From Caldisericia bacterium (GTDB lineage Bacteria > Caldisericota > Caldisericia > UBA6126), in contig JAQVSG010000001.1 of assembly GCA_028700655.1 (NCBI GenBank), positions 1 through 40,506 on the forward strand: a DNA stretch of 40,506 nt. Reading direction: 5' to 3'. Below the pieces are notes generated by a model. It did not search any database, had not been told where the DNA came from, and saw only the letters and a program-made list of their open reading frames with translations. How positions within the stretch are numbered: the stretch's first letter is position 1; every line of letters starts with the position of its first letter. Positions 8,626-17,659 of this stretch are shown in pieces. The position numbers and the translations under genes are program-made.

Positions 8626-9609
8626 GTGAAAAAAGTACGTATTCGTGGTGTTGGGCATTATGCGCCGGAAAGAGTTGTTACCAATGAGTATCTGGCAACC
8701 ATTGTGGACACAAACGATGAATGGATTCAAACGAGAACCGGCATCCAATCCCGACGGTTTGTGGCTCCCGATCAAACAACATCCGATATGGCCGCAGAAG
8801 CGGCACGGATGGCAATGAAACAAGCAGGTATTCAACCCGACGATATTGATCTTGTGGTTGTTGGTACATCTTCACCCGATATGCTATATCCTTCGACTGC
8901 GTGTGTAGTGTGTGACAAGCTTCAACTGAAAAGTCCAACTGCGTTTGATTTGCAAGCGGGATGTTCAGGCTTTGTGTATGGCCTTACTACAGCGACCCAA
9001 TTTTTACGTACAGGCCTTAAGAAAAACGCTCTTGTGATAGGAGCTGATGCAATATCCCGTTTTATTGATTTTTCAGATAGAACCACCTGTGTTCTCTTTG
9101 GAGATGCGGCGGGTGCTATGTTACTATCTTCCACTGAGGAAGGATCTGATCAGGTACTGTGTTCCATTGATGGAACCGATGGTTCTGGCGGCAAATATCT
9201 AAGTATGCCAGCAGGGGGAGCCCAAAAACCTGCTTCTATCTATACCCTACAAAATCATGAACATTCCGTTCACATGAATGGAAAAGAAATTTTTAAATTT
9301 GCCGTTCGAATCAGTATTTATATGATTGAAAATATGTTGCAACAAACCGGTTTAACCATAGATGATATTGATCATTTTGTTTTTCATCAAGCAAATGTCC
9401 GCATTATTGACGCGGCTGTCAATCGTATGGGATTTTCAAAAGAAAAAGTAATCTATACTTTGCATGAGTATGGAAATACTTCTTCTGCTTCGATTCCATT
9501 CACACTATCACTTGCAAATCAAAATGGTACAATTAAGGAAAATGATATTGTTTTAATGGTTGTCTTTGGAGCTGGTTTGACATATGCTGGCTCTATTGTT
9601 AGGTGGTAA
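8626..9609 (+). CDS. fabH: 3-oxoacyl-ACP synthase III (KAS III)
   Basis: Starts fatty acid synthesis by condensing an acyl-CoA primer with malonyl-ACP. The protein is 327 residues with the thiolase fold. The catalytic triad is visible: C113 in AGCSGF, H254 in FHQAN and N284 in YGNTSSAS. The N-terminal WIQTRTGI is typical. The start codon is GTG at 8626, preceded by AAAGGAAG with good spacing. Primer preference (acetyl-CoA or branched-chain) cannot be read from the sequence. The expected neighbour fabD is missing between it and fabG. Confidence 0.96.
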   Translation: MKKVRIRGVGHYAPERVVTNEYLATIVDTNDEWIQTRTGIQSRRFVAPDQTTSDMAAEAARMAMKQAGIQPDDIDLVVVGTSSPDMLYPSTACVVCDKLQLKSPTAFDLQAGCSGFVYGLTTATQFLRTGLKKNALVIGADAISRFIDFSDRTTCVLFGDAAGAMLLSSTEEGSDQVLCSIDGTDGSGGKYLSMPAGGAQKPASIYTLQNHEHSVHMNGKEIFKFAVRISIYMIENMLQQTGLTIDDIDHFVFHQANVRIIDAAVNRMGFSKEKVIYTLHEYGNTSSASIPFTLSLANQNGTIKENDIVLMVVFGAGLTYAGSIVRW

Positions 9610-9611
9610 AG

Positions 9612-10358
9612 ATGGCAGTCACAAAAAGTGTTTTAATTACTGGAGCTAGCCGAGGTATTGGTCAGCAAATTGCGGTTCAATTTGCGAAACAAGGTGCATT
9701 TATTGCAATTAATTACCCCTTTGAATCTGAAAAAGAGAACGCAATGCAAACATTGCACGAAGTTCAAAACCGGGGATCTCAAGGCCAAATTTATGAAGCC
9801 GATGTATCCAACCTCGCAGCTGTTGAAGATATGGTAAAAAAGGTGAAAATGGATGCTGGCTCTATTGATGTTTTGGTTGCGAATGCAGGTATTACCAAAG
9901 ATAAATTGATCATGCGAATGACCTCTGAAGATTGGAATCAAGTTCTTCAGATTAATTTGACCGGTGCATTTCATTGCACAAAAGCAGTAACCAAAGAGAT
10001 GATGCAGGCAAAAAAAGGTCGCATTGTATACATTTCATCTGTGATTGGGATGATAGGCAATGCAGGCCAAGCCAATTATGCTGCCTCAAAAGGCGGCATG
10101 ATAGCTCTATGCAAGAGCGTTGCAAAAGAATTTGGTTCCCGCAACATTACAGCCAACTGTGTAGCACCAGGATATATTTTGACCGAAATGACGCAAAATT
10201 TACCCAAAGAAGCTACAGATCAATTTATGTCCAGGGTTTCAATAAAACGTTTTGGAACCATGGAAGATATCGCTCATGCAGTTTTGTTTCTGTCATCCGA
10301 TCAAGCGGCCTATATTACGGGGCAAGTTTTGGTGGTTGATGGCGGACTTACATTATAA
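9612..10358 (+). CDS. fabG: 3-oxoacyl-ACP reductase FabG
   Basis: NADPH-dependent reduction of 3-oxoacyl-ACP to 3-hydroxyacyl-ACP. It is a short-chain dehydrogenase with cofactor motif TGASRGIG near the N-terminus, NAGITKD in the middle, and the catalytic YxxxK as Y156/K160 in NYAASK. The C-terminal VLVVDGGLTL is family-typical. I chose ATG 9612 because AGGTGG at 9601-9606 is placed ideally for it and yields the usual 248 residues; the GTG at 9603 lies inside that ribosome binding site. The start follows the fabH stop by 2 bp. Confidence 0.95.
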   Translation: MAVTKSVLITGASRGIGQQIAVQFAKQGAFIAINYPFESEKENAMQTLHEVQNRGSQGQIYEADVSNLAAVEDMVKKVKMDAGSIDVLVANAGITKDKLIMRMTSEDWNQVLQINLTGAFHCTKAVTKEMMQAKKGRIVYISSVIGMIGNAGQANYAASKGGMIALCKSVAKEFGSRNITANCVAPGYILTEMTQNLPKEATDQFMSRVSIKRFGTMEDIAHAVLFLSSDQAAYITGQVLVVDGGLTL

Positions 10359-10372
10359 TTCAGGAGGATAGT

Positions 10373-10612
10373 ATGACCAGAGAAGAAGTTTTACAAAAAG
10401 TGATTCCCGTTATTTCTGATAAACTAGGTATTGATGAAGACCAAGTAGTTGGTGATGCTCATTTTATTAACGATTTAGGTGCCGATTCATTGGGTCTTGT
10501 TGACATTACCATGGCATTGGAAGAAGAATTCGGACTTGAGATTCCAGATGAAGATGCAGGCAAACTGGAAACTGTGAATTCGATGATTGATTACATCATT
10601 AAAGCAGCCTAG
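10373..10612 (+). CDS. acpP: Acyl carrier protein
   Basis: Carries growing acyl chains on a 4'-phosphopantetheine arm. This small acidic protein has 79 residues and the attachment motif GADSL, with S39 as the modified serine, followed by the acidic recognition helix and the typical EFGLEIPDEDA. A strong AGGAGG lies just before the ATG, fitting the high expression expected. fabF starts at the base directly after its stop. Confidence 0.97.
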   Translation: MTREEVLQKVIPVISDKLGIDEDQVVGDAHFINDLGADSLGLVDITMALEEEFGLEIPDEDAGKLETVNSMIDYIIKAA

Positions 10613-11857
10613 ATGAATGTACGACGAGTTGCGATTACTGGTTTAGGGATGGTATCCCCTGCAGGACTTTCTGTCGATGAAAACTTTCAGAATTTACTAC
10701 AGGGGAAATCCTATGTTGATACGATCACACATTTTGATCCAACCGATTTTAAAGTAAAAATTGCTGCAGAAATACTCAATTTTGATCCCACAAAGTATAT
10801 GCCTAAACCTGAAACCGATCGAATGGATCGCTTTGCTCAACTGGCAGTTGCTGCTGGTACAGAAGCTTTTCAAAATGCCAATATTGAATTCACCCCAGAG
10901 CAAGAAGAACGCTTTGCTGTTATTGTTGGCACTGGTATTGGAGGAAATCAAACCTTCATCGATACGTGCAAAGTACTTGATCAACAGGGACCCTCTAGAA
11001 TAAGCCCTTATTTCATTCCGAAGCTCATAGGTAATATGGGAGCAGCACTTCTTGCGATTCGATACGGAGCCAAAGGATATACATCTGATGTGGTTACAGC
11101 CTGTGCATCGGGAACAAATGCAATTGGAGACGCTTTCAAACGAATTCACTATGGATTGGAAGATTTTGCCCTTGCCGGTGGATCCGAAGCGCCCGTTACT
11201 CCTATTTCTATTGGTGGATTTTCTGTGATGCGTGCGTTAAGCAAGCGTAATGACGAGCCAAAAAAAGCCTCAAGACCTTTCGACAAAGACAGAGATGGGT
11301 TTGTTGTGGGCGAGGGAGCAGGTATTATGTTTCTCGAAGAATGGGAGCATGCAATACAAAGAGGAGCTCATATTTATGCTGAAATTGTTGGGTATGGAGC
11401 CACATGTGATGCTTACCACATTACAAAACCTTCTCCAGATGCTCGTCAACAAACAAGATGTATGCAATTGGCAATCCAAGAAGCCGGTATATCTTCTCAA
11501 ACAGTGACCTATATCAATGCGCACGGAACCTCCACCCTAGCAAACGATGTTACGGAAACAATGGCCATTAAAAATCTCTTCGGAGAGCAAGCCTACAATA
11601 TCCATATCCATTCTACAAAATCTATGATTGGACACACGCTGGGTGCTGCTGGAGGGGTGGAGGCTATAGTAGCTGTAAAAACACTCTCAACGGGCAAGAT
11701 ACACCCCACCATCAATTTGGAAACCCCGGATCCTATGTGTGATCTTAACTATACCCCAAATACAATGGTGGAAGACGACATAGAATATGGATTGTCGAAT
11801 TCTTTTGGTTTCGGAGGACACAATTTCTCTCTTTTGTTTAAAAGAGGACCTGCATGA
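10613..11857 (+). CDS. fabF: 3-oxoacyl-ACP synthase II (KAS II)
   Basis: Elongating condensing enzyme of type II fatty acid synthesis. The 414-residue protein shows the Cys-His-His triad: C164 in ACASG, H304 in NAHGTST and H341 in MIGHTLG; positions are nearly the same as in E. coli FabF. The C-terminal SNSFGFGGHN is present. The ATG directly follows the acpP stop, with no obvious ribosome binding site of its own, so translation probably couples to acpP. Its stop overlaps the accD start as ATGA. Confidence 0.96.
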   Translation: MNVRRVAITGLGMVSPAGLSVDENFQNLLQGKSYVDTITHFDPTDFKVKIAAEILNFDPTKYMPKPETDRMDRFAQLAVAAGTEAFQNANIEFTPEQEERFAVIVGTGIGGNQTFIDTCKVLDQQGPSRISPYFIPKLIGNMGAALLAIRYGAKGYTSDVVTACASGTNAIGDAFKRIHYGLEDFALAGGSEAPVTPISIGGFSVMRALSKRNDEPKKASRPFDKDRDGFVVGEGAGIMFLEEWEHAIQRGAHIYAEIVGYGATCDAYHITKPSPDARQQTRCMQLAIQEAGISSQTVTYINAHGTSTLANDVTETMAIKNLFGEQAYNIHIHSTKSMIGHTLGAAGGVEAIVAVKTLSTGKIHPTINLETPDPMCDLNYTPNTMVEDDIEYGLSNSFGFGGHNFSLLFKRGPA

Positions 11858-12723
11858 TACCCTTAGACTTTAGTTCTTTTTCTAAGAAACATTCCTCTCC
11901 CAAAGTTTCTCGATTAGACCAAACACTAACAGAGAAAAATTGGATTCAATGTCCAACATGTGGAATTTTAATCTATGAAAAGCAACTCAAGGAACAATGG
12001 AATGTATGCCCCAAATGTGAACATCTCTTTCGACTCGATTCTGAGGACCGGATCCGCTTAATTCTTGATGATGGGAGTTTTGAAGAACACAATACAGATA
12101 TGAAACCCGTCGATGTTTTACATTTTTCTGATCAACTCCCTTATTCAAAGCGATTGAAGGAAGCAGAAGAAAAGACTGGTTTGCAAGAAGCGATTCGAGT
12201 TGGGAAAGGGTATATTGACAATCAACCCCTTGCAATCGGCGTAATGGATTTTCGATTTATTGGTGGTAGCATGGGGATGGTGGTGGGGGAGAAGATCGTT
12301 CGTATTACGGAATATGCATTAACTCATGCTCTCCCATTGTTACTTATCTCGAGTTCTGGTGGGGCAAGAATGCAAGAAGGTATGTATTCTCTTATGCAAA
12401 TGGCTAGAACTTCCGCTGTAATTGGAAGATTCCAAAAAGAAGGCGGACTCTATATTTCCCTATTAACCCACCCAACTACGGGTGGTGTAAGTGCTAGTTT
12501 TGCTTTCTTAGGGGACATCATTATTGCCGAACCTGGTGCTTTGATAGGATTTGCAGGTCCAAGGGTCATTGAACAAACCACAAAGCAAAAATTACCCAGC
12601 GGATTTCAAACTTCTGAGTTCTTGTTGGAACATGGACAAATTGATAGTATTGTCAAGCGAAAGCATATAAAACAATGGATATCCAATTTTCTTCTTTACT
12701 ATTCCAGAGGTCGAAAGAAATGA
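11854..12723 (+). CDS. accD: Acetyl-CoA carboxylase carboxyltransferase subunit beta
   Basis: Beta half of the carboxyltransferase that moves CO2 from carboxybiotin to acetyl-CoA, making malonyl-CoA. The N-terminal zinc ribbon is complete (C33, C36, C52, C55). The crotonase-like core follows, with SSSGGARMQEG and the oxyanion region HPTTGGVSASFA. At 289 residues it has the usual length. It overlaps fabF and accA by ATGA junctions at both ends, which suggests equimolar coupled synthesis of the two carboxyltransferase subunits. The biotin carrier (accB) and biotin carboxylase (accC) genes are not in the window. Confidence 0.95.
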   Translation: MIPLDFSSFSKKHSSPKVSRLDQTLTEKNWIQCPTCGILIYEKQLKEQWNVCPKCEHLFRLDSEDRIRLILDDGSFEEHNTDMKPVDVLHFSDQLPYSKRLKEAEEKTGLQEAIRVGKGYIDNQPLAIGVMDFRFIGGSMGMVVGEKIVRITEYALTHALPLLLISSSGGARMQEGMYSLMQMARTSAVIGRFQKEGGLYISLLTHPTTGGVSASFAFLGDIIIAEPGALIGFAGPRVIEQTTKQKLPSGFQTSEFLLEHGQIDSIVKRKHIKQWISNFLLYYSRGRKK

Positions 12724-13679
12724 AGAAATCTGCCACTTTCCAATGCTCTTTTGAAGCTCCCATTGAAGCGATTGAAAAAAAAATTCAATCCCTTCAAGAA
12801 GATACAGAACAACCACATAAAGAAGAATTATTGCATACCTTACAAATCGAAAAGAAAAAAACCATTGAAAAAATCTACCAATCTTTATCAAGGTGGGATA
12901 TTGTTCAGATTGCAAGACATCCAGATAGACCAAAAACACCGGATGTTATTGCAAGTCTTATTCCCGATTATATAGAACTTCATGGGGACCGGTTGTTTCG
13001 CGATGATCCTTCCATTATGGGAGCCATCGGAACGTATCACGGAAAAAACCTGATGATTATTGGTCACAATCGTGGTTCTTCTACCAAAGAAAAAATCCGA
13101 AATCGTTTTGGAATGGCCAGTCCAGAAGGTTACCATAAGGCGTTGCGTTTAATGCATTTAGCCGAAAAAATGAAAGCGCCCATTCTTACTTTAATCGATA
13201 CCCAAGGAGCATATCCAGGAATACAAGCCGAAGAAATGGGTCAATCTGCCGCCATTGCTACAAATTTGAAAGAAATGTTTACGATTCAAACTCCCATTGT
13301 TTGTTTAGTCATTGGCGAGGGAGGATCTGGAGGGGCACTTGGGATCGGTATTGGAGATAGTATTTGCATGATGCAATATAGCATTTATTCTGTGATTTCA
13401 CCAGAGGGATGTGCTTCTATTTTATGGCGAGATGCCTCCAAAGCGAGCGGAGCTGCAGAACAACTGCAACTAACTGCATCGGATCTACATCAAGTACATT
13501 TCATTGATCAGGTTATTCCAGAACCCTTAGGAGGAGCACACCGAAACCCAATGGAAGCCATTCATTCAATGGATCAGGCTGTTCAAAAAACACTTTCTCT
13601 AGTAACCGAACTCAGTACAAAGGAATTACTGGAAAAGCGTTTTCAAAAATTTCGAACGATAGCTTCATTGCCTTTTTAA
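12720..13679 (+). CDS. accA: Acetyl-CoA carboxylase carboxyltransferase subunit alpha
   Basis: Alpha half of the carboxyltransferase. I chose ATG 12720 (MKKSATFQC) over the in-frame ATG at 12675. It overlaps the accD stop as ATGA, has AGAGG about 9 bp upstream, and gives 319 residues, the same as E. coli AccA. Motifs include the N-terminal helical region, HPDRPKTPDVI, ELHGDR, LIDTQGAYPG and the glycine-rich GEGGSGGALGIG. It binds the carboxybiotin side of the active site shared with AccD. bioY follows 4 bp downstream, a fitting neighbour for a biotin-dependent enzyme. Confidence 0.95.
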   Translation: MKKSATFQCSFEAPIEAIEKKIQSLQEDTEQPHKEELLHTLQIEKKKTIEKIYQSLSRWDIVQIARHPDRPKTPDVIASLIPDYIELHGDRLFRDDPSIMGAIGTYHGKNLMIIGHNRGSSTKEKIRNRFGMASPEGYHKALRLMHLAEKMKAPILTLIDTQGAYPGIQAEEMGQSAAIATNLKEMFTIQTPIVCLVIGEGGSGGALGIGIGDSICMMQYSIYSVISPEGCASILWRDASKASGAAEQLQLTASDLHQVHFIDQVIPEPLGGAHRNPMEAIHSMDQAVQKTLSLVTELSTKELLEKRFQKFRTIASLPF

Positions 13680-13683
13680 TTTG

Positions 13684-14238
13684 ATGTCTGTACGACAAAT
13701 AGTATTTACAGCACTTTTTGTTGCCCTATTATCGGTAGGGTCTATGATATATCTTCCTCTTGGGCCAATTCCCCATACCTTACAAGTATTTTTTGTGTTT
13801 CTGGCGGGTATTTTATTGGGGAAAAAATGGGGAACTATTTCTGTAGCTGTATGGATTCTCCTTGGTCTATTAGGAATTCCCGTTTTTTCGCAAGGAAAAG
13901 CTGGGATTATGGTATTGTTTGGTCCCACAGGAGGATTCTTGATTGGATTTCTTGCAGCTACTTTTAGTATTGGTTGGTACTTAGAAACCAAAAAAAATCA
14001 ACTGTATCCTGTCCTGATTTCTATAGGAATTGGTCTTTTCTGGATTTATTGTATAGGAGGGATTGGATTTTATTTTCATTCTGTGTGGGTTATACACAAT
14101 CCATTGTCTTGGGTTGATGTTTTTAAATATACGGTATTGCCTTTCCTACTCCTTGATATTTGCAAAGGAGTTTTTGCTTCGTTAATAGGTGTTAAAATTC
14201 GTTCCATACTTCATTCAACAGGCATGGATCCCCAATGA
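13684..14238 (+). CDS. bioY: Biotin ECF transporter S component BioY
   Basis: Membrane substrate-binding subunit of the energy-coupling-factor biotin importer. About 184 residues, mostly hydrophobic with six predicted segments, and the family motif region FGPTGGFLIGF (about 79-89), preceded by a glycine/lysine-rich loop (LLGKKWG). ATG 13684 is preferred to the TTG just before it. The ATPase and T subunits (EcfA/EcfT) are not nearby, so it probably shares them with other S components. Placement directly after accDA suggests coupling of biotin uptake to malonyl-CoA synthesis. No BirA-type operator was recognised. Confidence 0.9.
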   Translation: MSVRQIVFTALFVALLSVGSMIYLPLGPIPHTLQVFFVFLAGILLGKKWGTISVAVWILLGLLGIPVFSQGKAGIMVLFGPTGGFLIGFLAATFSIGWYLETKKNQLYPVLISIGIGLFWIYCIGGIGFYFHSVWVIHNPLSWVDVFKYTVLPFLLLDICKGVFASLIGVKIRSILHSTGMDPQ

Positions 14239-15206
14239 GAAATGTACTCGTAGATTGTTTCTTGTTGTTTTCCATGGCCACTCTTTTAACACTACTTCTG
14301 GTACCTCATTTTAGAACGATCGGACTGCGTTTGAGAATCGTTGACAACCCCTCTATTAAAGAAAAAGATAAACAAGGGAATTGTCGAGAAAAGCTTCATA
14401 CGAAAATTACCCCTTTAACCGGTGGAATTGCATTGTTTGTCTCTTTTTGGACAGCTGTTTTTATTACTCTAGAGATAAATCAGCAGATTGCTGGGATTTT
14501 TTTAGGATCCCTATTTATTGTTGTTGTTATGGCTTTGGATGATATCTACGATTTGAAACCTGGCATTAAATTGATTGCACAGTGTATAGCTGCAACCATA
14601 CCCATATTTTTTGGGGTTCAAATACGATATATTTCAAACCCATCGACGGGAAATTATTTTGATATTGGTTTTTGGGGAGTGATTTTTAGTATTTTCTGGA
14701 GCGTTGCTTTTATGAACGCAATGAATTTGATTGATGGTCTAGACGGTCTTGCAACAGGCATTGCTGGTATCGCATTTTTGGCTATGTTTGTTGTCGCTGT
14801 TTTAAGCGGGTTTGTCATTCCCTCTTTTTTTGCTATAGCCTTGGCTGGTTGTTGTTTTGCATTTTTACGGTACAACTTTTATCCAGCGAGTATTTTTTTG
14901 GGAGATTGTGGCGCGCATTTCTTGGGGTACATGATAGGAGCGATTTCTATTTGGGCGGGTCTTAAGGCTACATCGGGAGTAGTTTTATTAATTGCTCTTG
15001 TCGGGTTTGGAATTCCCATATTCGACGTATTTTTTTCCATCATCACTCGATCGCGAAAAGGGAAAAAGATATACGAGGCGGATTTAGAAAATATCCATTA
15101 CCAACTGCATCGGAAAAAAGGGTGGGGACAGCGTAGGATAGCTTTGGTGTTTTATGCGATTACAGCTTTGTTGTGTCTGATCCCAATTTTATTGTTATAC
15201 TTATAG
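14235..15206 (+). CDS. tagO: Undecaprenyl-phosphate GlcNAc-1-phosphate transferase (TagO/WecA/MraY family)
   Basis: Polytopic membrane enzyme that transfers a sugar-1-phosphate (usually GlcNAc-1-P) from a UDP-sugar to undecaprenyl phosphate, the first lipid-linked step of wall polymer synthesis. The 323-residue protein has about ten hydrophobic segments. Conserved cytoplasmic motifs are MALDDIYDLKP (paired aspartates), NLIDGLDG, FLGDCGAHFLG and a basic C-terminal loop ending in HRKKGWGQRR. The ATGA overlap with bioY and a wecB gene directly downstream favour the TagO/WecA role over MraY. Substrate specificity is inferred. Confidence 0.88.
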   Translation: MRNVLVDCFLLFSMATLLTLLLVPHFRTIGLRLRIVDNPSIKEKDKQGNCREKLHTKITPLTGGIALFVSFWTAVFITLEINQQIAGIFLGSLFIVVVMALDDIYDLKPGIKLIAQCIAATIPIFFGVQIRYISNPSTGNYFDIGFWGVIFSIFWSVAFMNAMNLIDGLDGLATGIAGIAFLAMFVVAVLSGFVIPSFFAIALAGCCFAFLRYNFYPASIFLGDCGAHFLGYMIGAISIWAGLKATSGVVLLIALVGFGIPIFDVFFSIITRSRKGKKIYEADLENIHYQLHRKKGWGQRRIALVFYAITALLCLIPILLLYL

Positions 15207-15230
15207 AGAATTCTATACCATGAGGGATTT

Positions 15231-16385
15231 ATGAAAAAACCAACTCTATTAATTATATTTGGCACAAGACCAGAAGCGATTAAAATGGCACCTTTAGTAC
15301 AAACGTTTAGAAACGATTCTTCTTTTCAAACCAAAGTGATCATTACCGCTCAACATCGTGAAATGTTAGATCAGGTTTTAGAGTTATTTTCTATTCAAGA
15401 AGACTACGATTTTAATTTAATGAAAGAACGCCAAACTCTAGAATCAATTACAACAGGCGTTATCGATAAACTGTCTCAAGTTATTCTACAAGAAAATCCC
15501 GATATGATTTTTGTTCATGGCGACACGACAACCACTTTTGCGGCCTCCCTGTCGGCTTTTTATCACCATATTCCCATCGCTCATGTTGAAGCAGGTTTGC
15601 GATCCTACGATATGCAAAACCCGTTTCCTGAAGAAATGAATAGAACATTATGTGACCAGATAACTAGTCTTCATTTTTGTCCTACAAAACAAGCGAAAGA
15701 AAATATTGTGCAGAGTTCTGTCCAAAGTTCTCTGTTATATGTGACAGGTAATACTGTAGTGGATAGCTTACTATGGGTGGTATCTCATATCCAAAATACC
15801 CATCCTTCACTACTCGAACAGAGTGCTGCCAATGAAAAACGAATTCTTGTAACATTGCATAGAAGAGAATCCTGGGGACAACCCATTGAAAGTGTATGCA
15901 ATGCTCTACGAGACATTGTATTGCAAAACTCCGACGTTCGGGTCATTTTTCCTGTTCATAAAAATCCTGTCGTAAGAGAGTCTGTATTTTCCTGCTTAGG
16001 AGATCTTGCGAATGTAAATCTTGTGGAACCCATGGATTATATCCACTTTGTTGCGGAAATGAAAAACGCATACCTTATTTTGTCAGATTCTGGAGGAGTA
16101 CAAGAGGAGGCTCCTACATTCGGAAAGCCTGTCTTATTAACGAGAAGTGTAACCGAACGTCCCGAAGGTATTCGCTGTGGCGTGGTAAAGCTTGTGGGAA
16201 CCCAATATAACAATGTATACAAAGAGCTTCATTCTTTGATTCACCAAACCTCTTATTATCAGGCCATGGTGACTTCCGAAAATCCTTTTGGAGATGGGCA
16301 GGCCTCTCAAAGAATCCAAAACCAAGTTCGACAATATTTTGGGTTTGAACCTGCGCATTCTTGTCTTGGAGAATTTACTCAATGA
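15231..16385 (+). CDS. wecB: UDP-N-acetylglucosamine 2-epimerase (non-hydrolysing)
   Basis: Interconverts UDP-GlcNAc and UDP-ManNAc in the cytoplasm, supplying ManNAc for wall or capsule polymers. The 384-residue length is standard. The family signatures are GTRPEAIKMAP at the start, HGDTTTTFAASL, HVEAGLRS and NPFPEEMNR, then LSDSGGVQEEAP and TERPEG near the C-terminus. A GAGGGA stretch precedes the ATG. Together with the TagO-like gene it suggests a ManNAc-containing linkage or repeat. The 3' end overlaps murA as ATGA. Confidence 0.94.
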   Translation: MKKPTLLIIFGTRPEAIKMAPLVQTFRNDSSFQTKVIITAQHREMLDQVLELFSIQEDYDFNLMKERQTLESITTGVIDKLSQVILQENPDMIFVHGDTTTTFAASLSAFYHHIPIAHVEAGLRSYDMQNPFPEEMNRTLCDQITSLHFCPTKQAKENIVQSSVQSSLLYVTGNTVVDSLLWVVSHIQNTHPSLLEQSAANEKRILVTLHRRESWGQPIESVCNALRDIVLQNSDVRVIFPVHKNPVVRESVFSCLGDLANVNLVEPMDYIHFVAEMKNAYLILSDSGGVQEEAPTFGKPVLLTRSVTERPEGIRCGVVKLVGTQYNNVYKELHSLIHQTSYYQAMVTSENPFGDGQASQRIQNQVRQYFGFEPAHSCLGEFTQ

Positions 16386-17659
16386 GTCAATTTGTCATCC
16401 AAGGGAAAAAACCATTAAAAGGCCGCGTTCAAGTTTCCGGATCCAAAAATGCCGCTTTACCCATTATTACAGCTACACTTTTGATCAAAGGCCCTGTAGA
16501 GATATCCAATATTCCCGATATGGGAGATGTAAGAATTCTTATCCAGGCAATGGAAGATATGGGTGTGAAGATTGATCAACAGTCTGAAGACTGTTACGTA
16601 TTTGATGCGTCTGGAGAAATCCAATCTGATTTAACAACCATTAAGGGTGTGAACACCATTCGAGGATCACAAACTCTTCTTGGGGCATTATTGGCAAGGA
16701 ATCGAGAAGTAATGCTACCCATTTTGGGGGGGTGCAGAATAGGATCCAGACCTATGGATATTCATTTCCAAAATATTGAAAAAATGAACACTACTATTGA
16801 GAATATTGGCAATCGAAAATTCTTTAAAACTCCTCAGTTAAAAGGGACTCACATTTATATGGATTATTCTTCTGTGGGTGCTACAGAAAACTTGATTTTA
16901 GCAGCAACTGGTGCTGAGGGCATAACGATTATCGAAAACGCTGCTCAAGAACCTGAAATTGTAGACTTGGTTTATTTTTTAAACAAAGCTGGGGCCAGAA
17001 TTACAGGATTGGGTTCTAAAACATTACAGATTATTGGGAATTCTACTCTACAACCCATTGATTACCATATTATGCCCGATCGAATAGAAACGGGTACTTT
17101 TATGGTTGCAGGGGCCATAACCAACGGAGAAGTTCACATTGAAAAATGTAGCATTCAGGATATGAGTGCATTGCTTTTTAAAATGCGTGATACGGGAGTA
17201 CAAATAGATATAAAGGGACAATCTACATTAACCGTTACAATGAGTGGTAGGCCAAAAGCATTCTCCATTCGTACTATGCCATTTCCAGGTTTTCCGACCG
17301 ATTTGCAATCCCTCGTGCTTGCAATGGCTTGTTATGCTCATGGAACGAGTGTCATCAAAGAGACCATTTATGAAAATCGTTTCAATGTAGTTCCAGAGCT
17401 TCGGAAAATGGGCGCTATCATTATGACAGATAACAAATTGGCTACGGTAACGGGTGTTGATCAATTGTATGGAGCGGAAGTAGAATGCCCTGATTTGCGT
17501 GGTGGAGCCGCTTTAATACTAGCCTCACTCGCAGCAGAAGGAACATCGTATGTTCACAAGGTGAACCATGTTGACCGTGGATACCAATGCTTTGAAAAAA
17601 AACTACAATCATTAGGCGCTTCAATTGTCAGAGTGGAGGAAGAACATGACGATTATTGA
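16382..17659 (+). CDS. murA: UDP-N-acetylglucosamine 1-carboxyvinyltransferase
   Basis: First committed step of peptidoglycan synthesis: adds enolpyruvate from PEP to UDP-GlcNAc. I use ATG 16382 (MSQFVIQG), which overlaps the wecB stop as ATGA and has GGAG upstream; the in-frame TTG at 16361 is less likely. The protein has 425 residues. It shows GSKNAALP near the N-terminus and the catalytic loop GGCRIGSRP with C118, the residue alkylated by fosfomycin in E. coli MurA. GFPTDLQ and DLRGGAALI are also present. Fosfomycin sensitivity is therefore expected from this residue alone. Confidence 0.95.
   Translation: MSQFVIQGKKPLKGRVQVSGSKNAALPIITATLLIKGPVEISNIPDMGDVRILIQAMEDMGVKIDQQSEDCYVFDASGEIQSDLTTIKGVNTIRGSQTLLGALLARNREVMLPILGGCRIGSRPMDIHFQNIEKMNTTIENIGNRKFFKTPQLKGTHIYMDYSSVGATENLILAATGAEGITIIENAAQEPEIVDLVYFLNKAGARITGLGSKTLQIIGNSTLQPIDYHIMPDRIETGTFMVAGAITNGEVHIEKCSIQDMSALLFKMRDTGVQIDIKGQSTLTVTMSGRPKAFSIRTMPFPGFPTDLQSLVLAMACYAHGTSVIKETIYENRFNVVPELRKMGAIIMTDNKLATVTGVDQLYGAEVECPDLRGGAALILASLAAEGTSYVHKVNHVDRGYQCFEKKLQSLGASIVRVEEEHDDY

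Noticed and set aside
10697-11149. Long open frame on the minus strand opposite fabF
   Set aside because: fabF on the plus strand is unambiguous with its full catalytic triad; the antisense frame has no recognisable domain and no independent support.
12675-12719. Longer N-terminus for accA starting at 12675
   Set aside because: It gives a 49-bp overlap with accD. The ATG at 12720 has a better ribosome binding site, an ATGA junction and the family's normal length.
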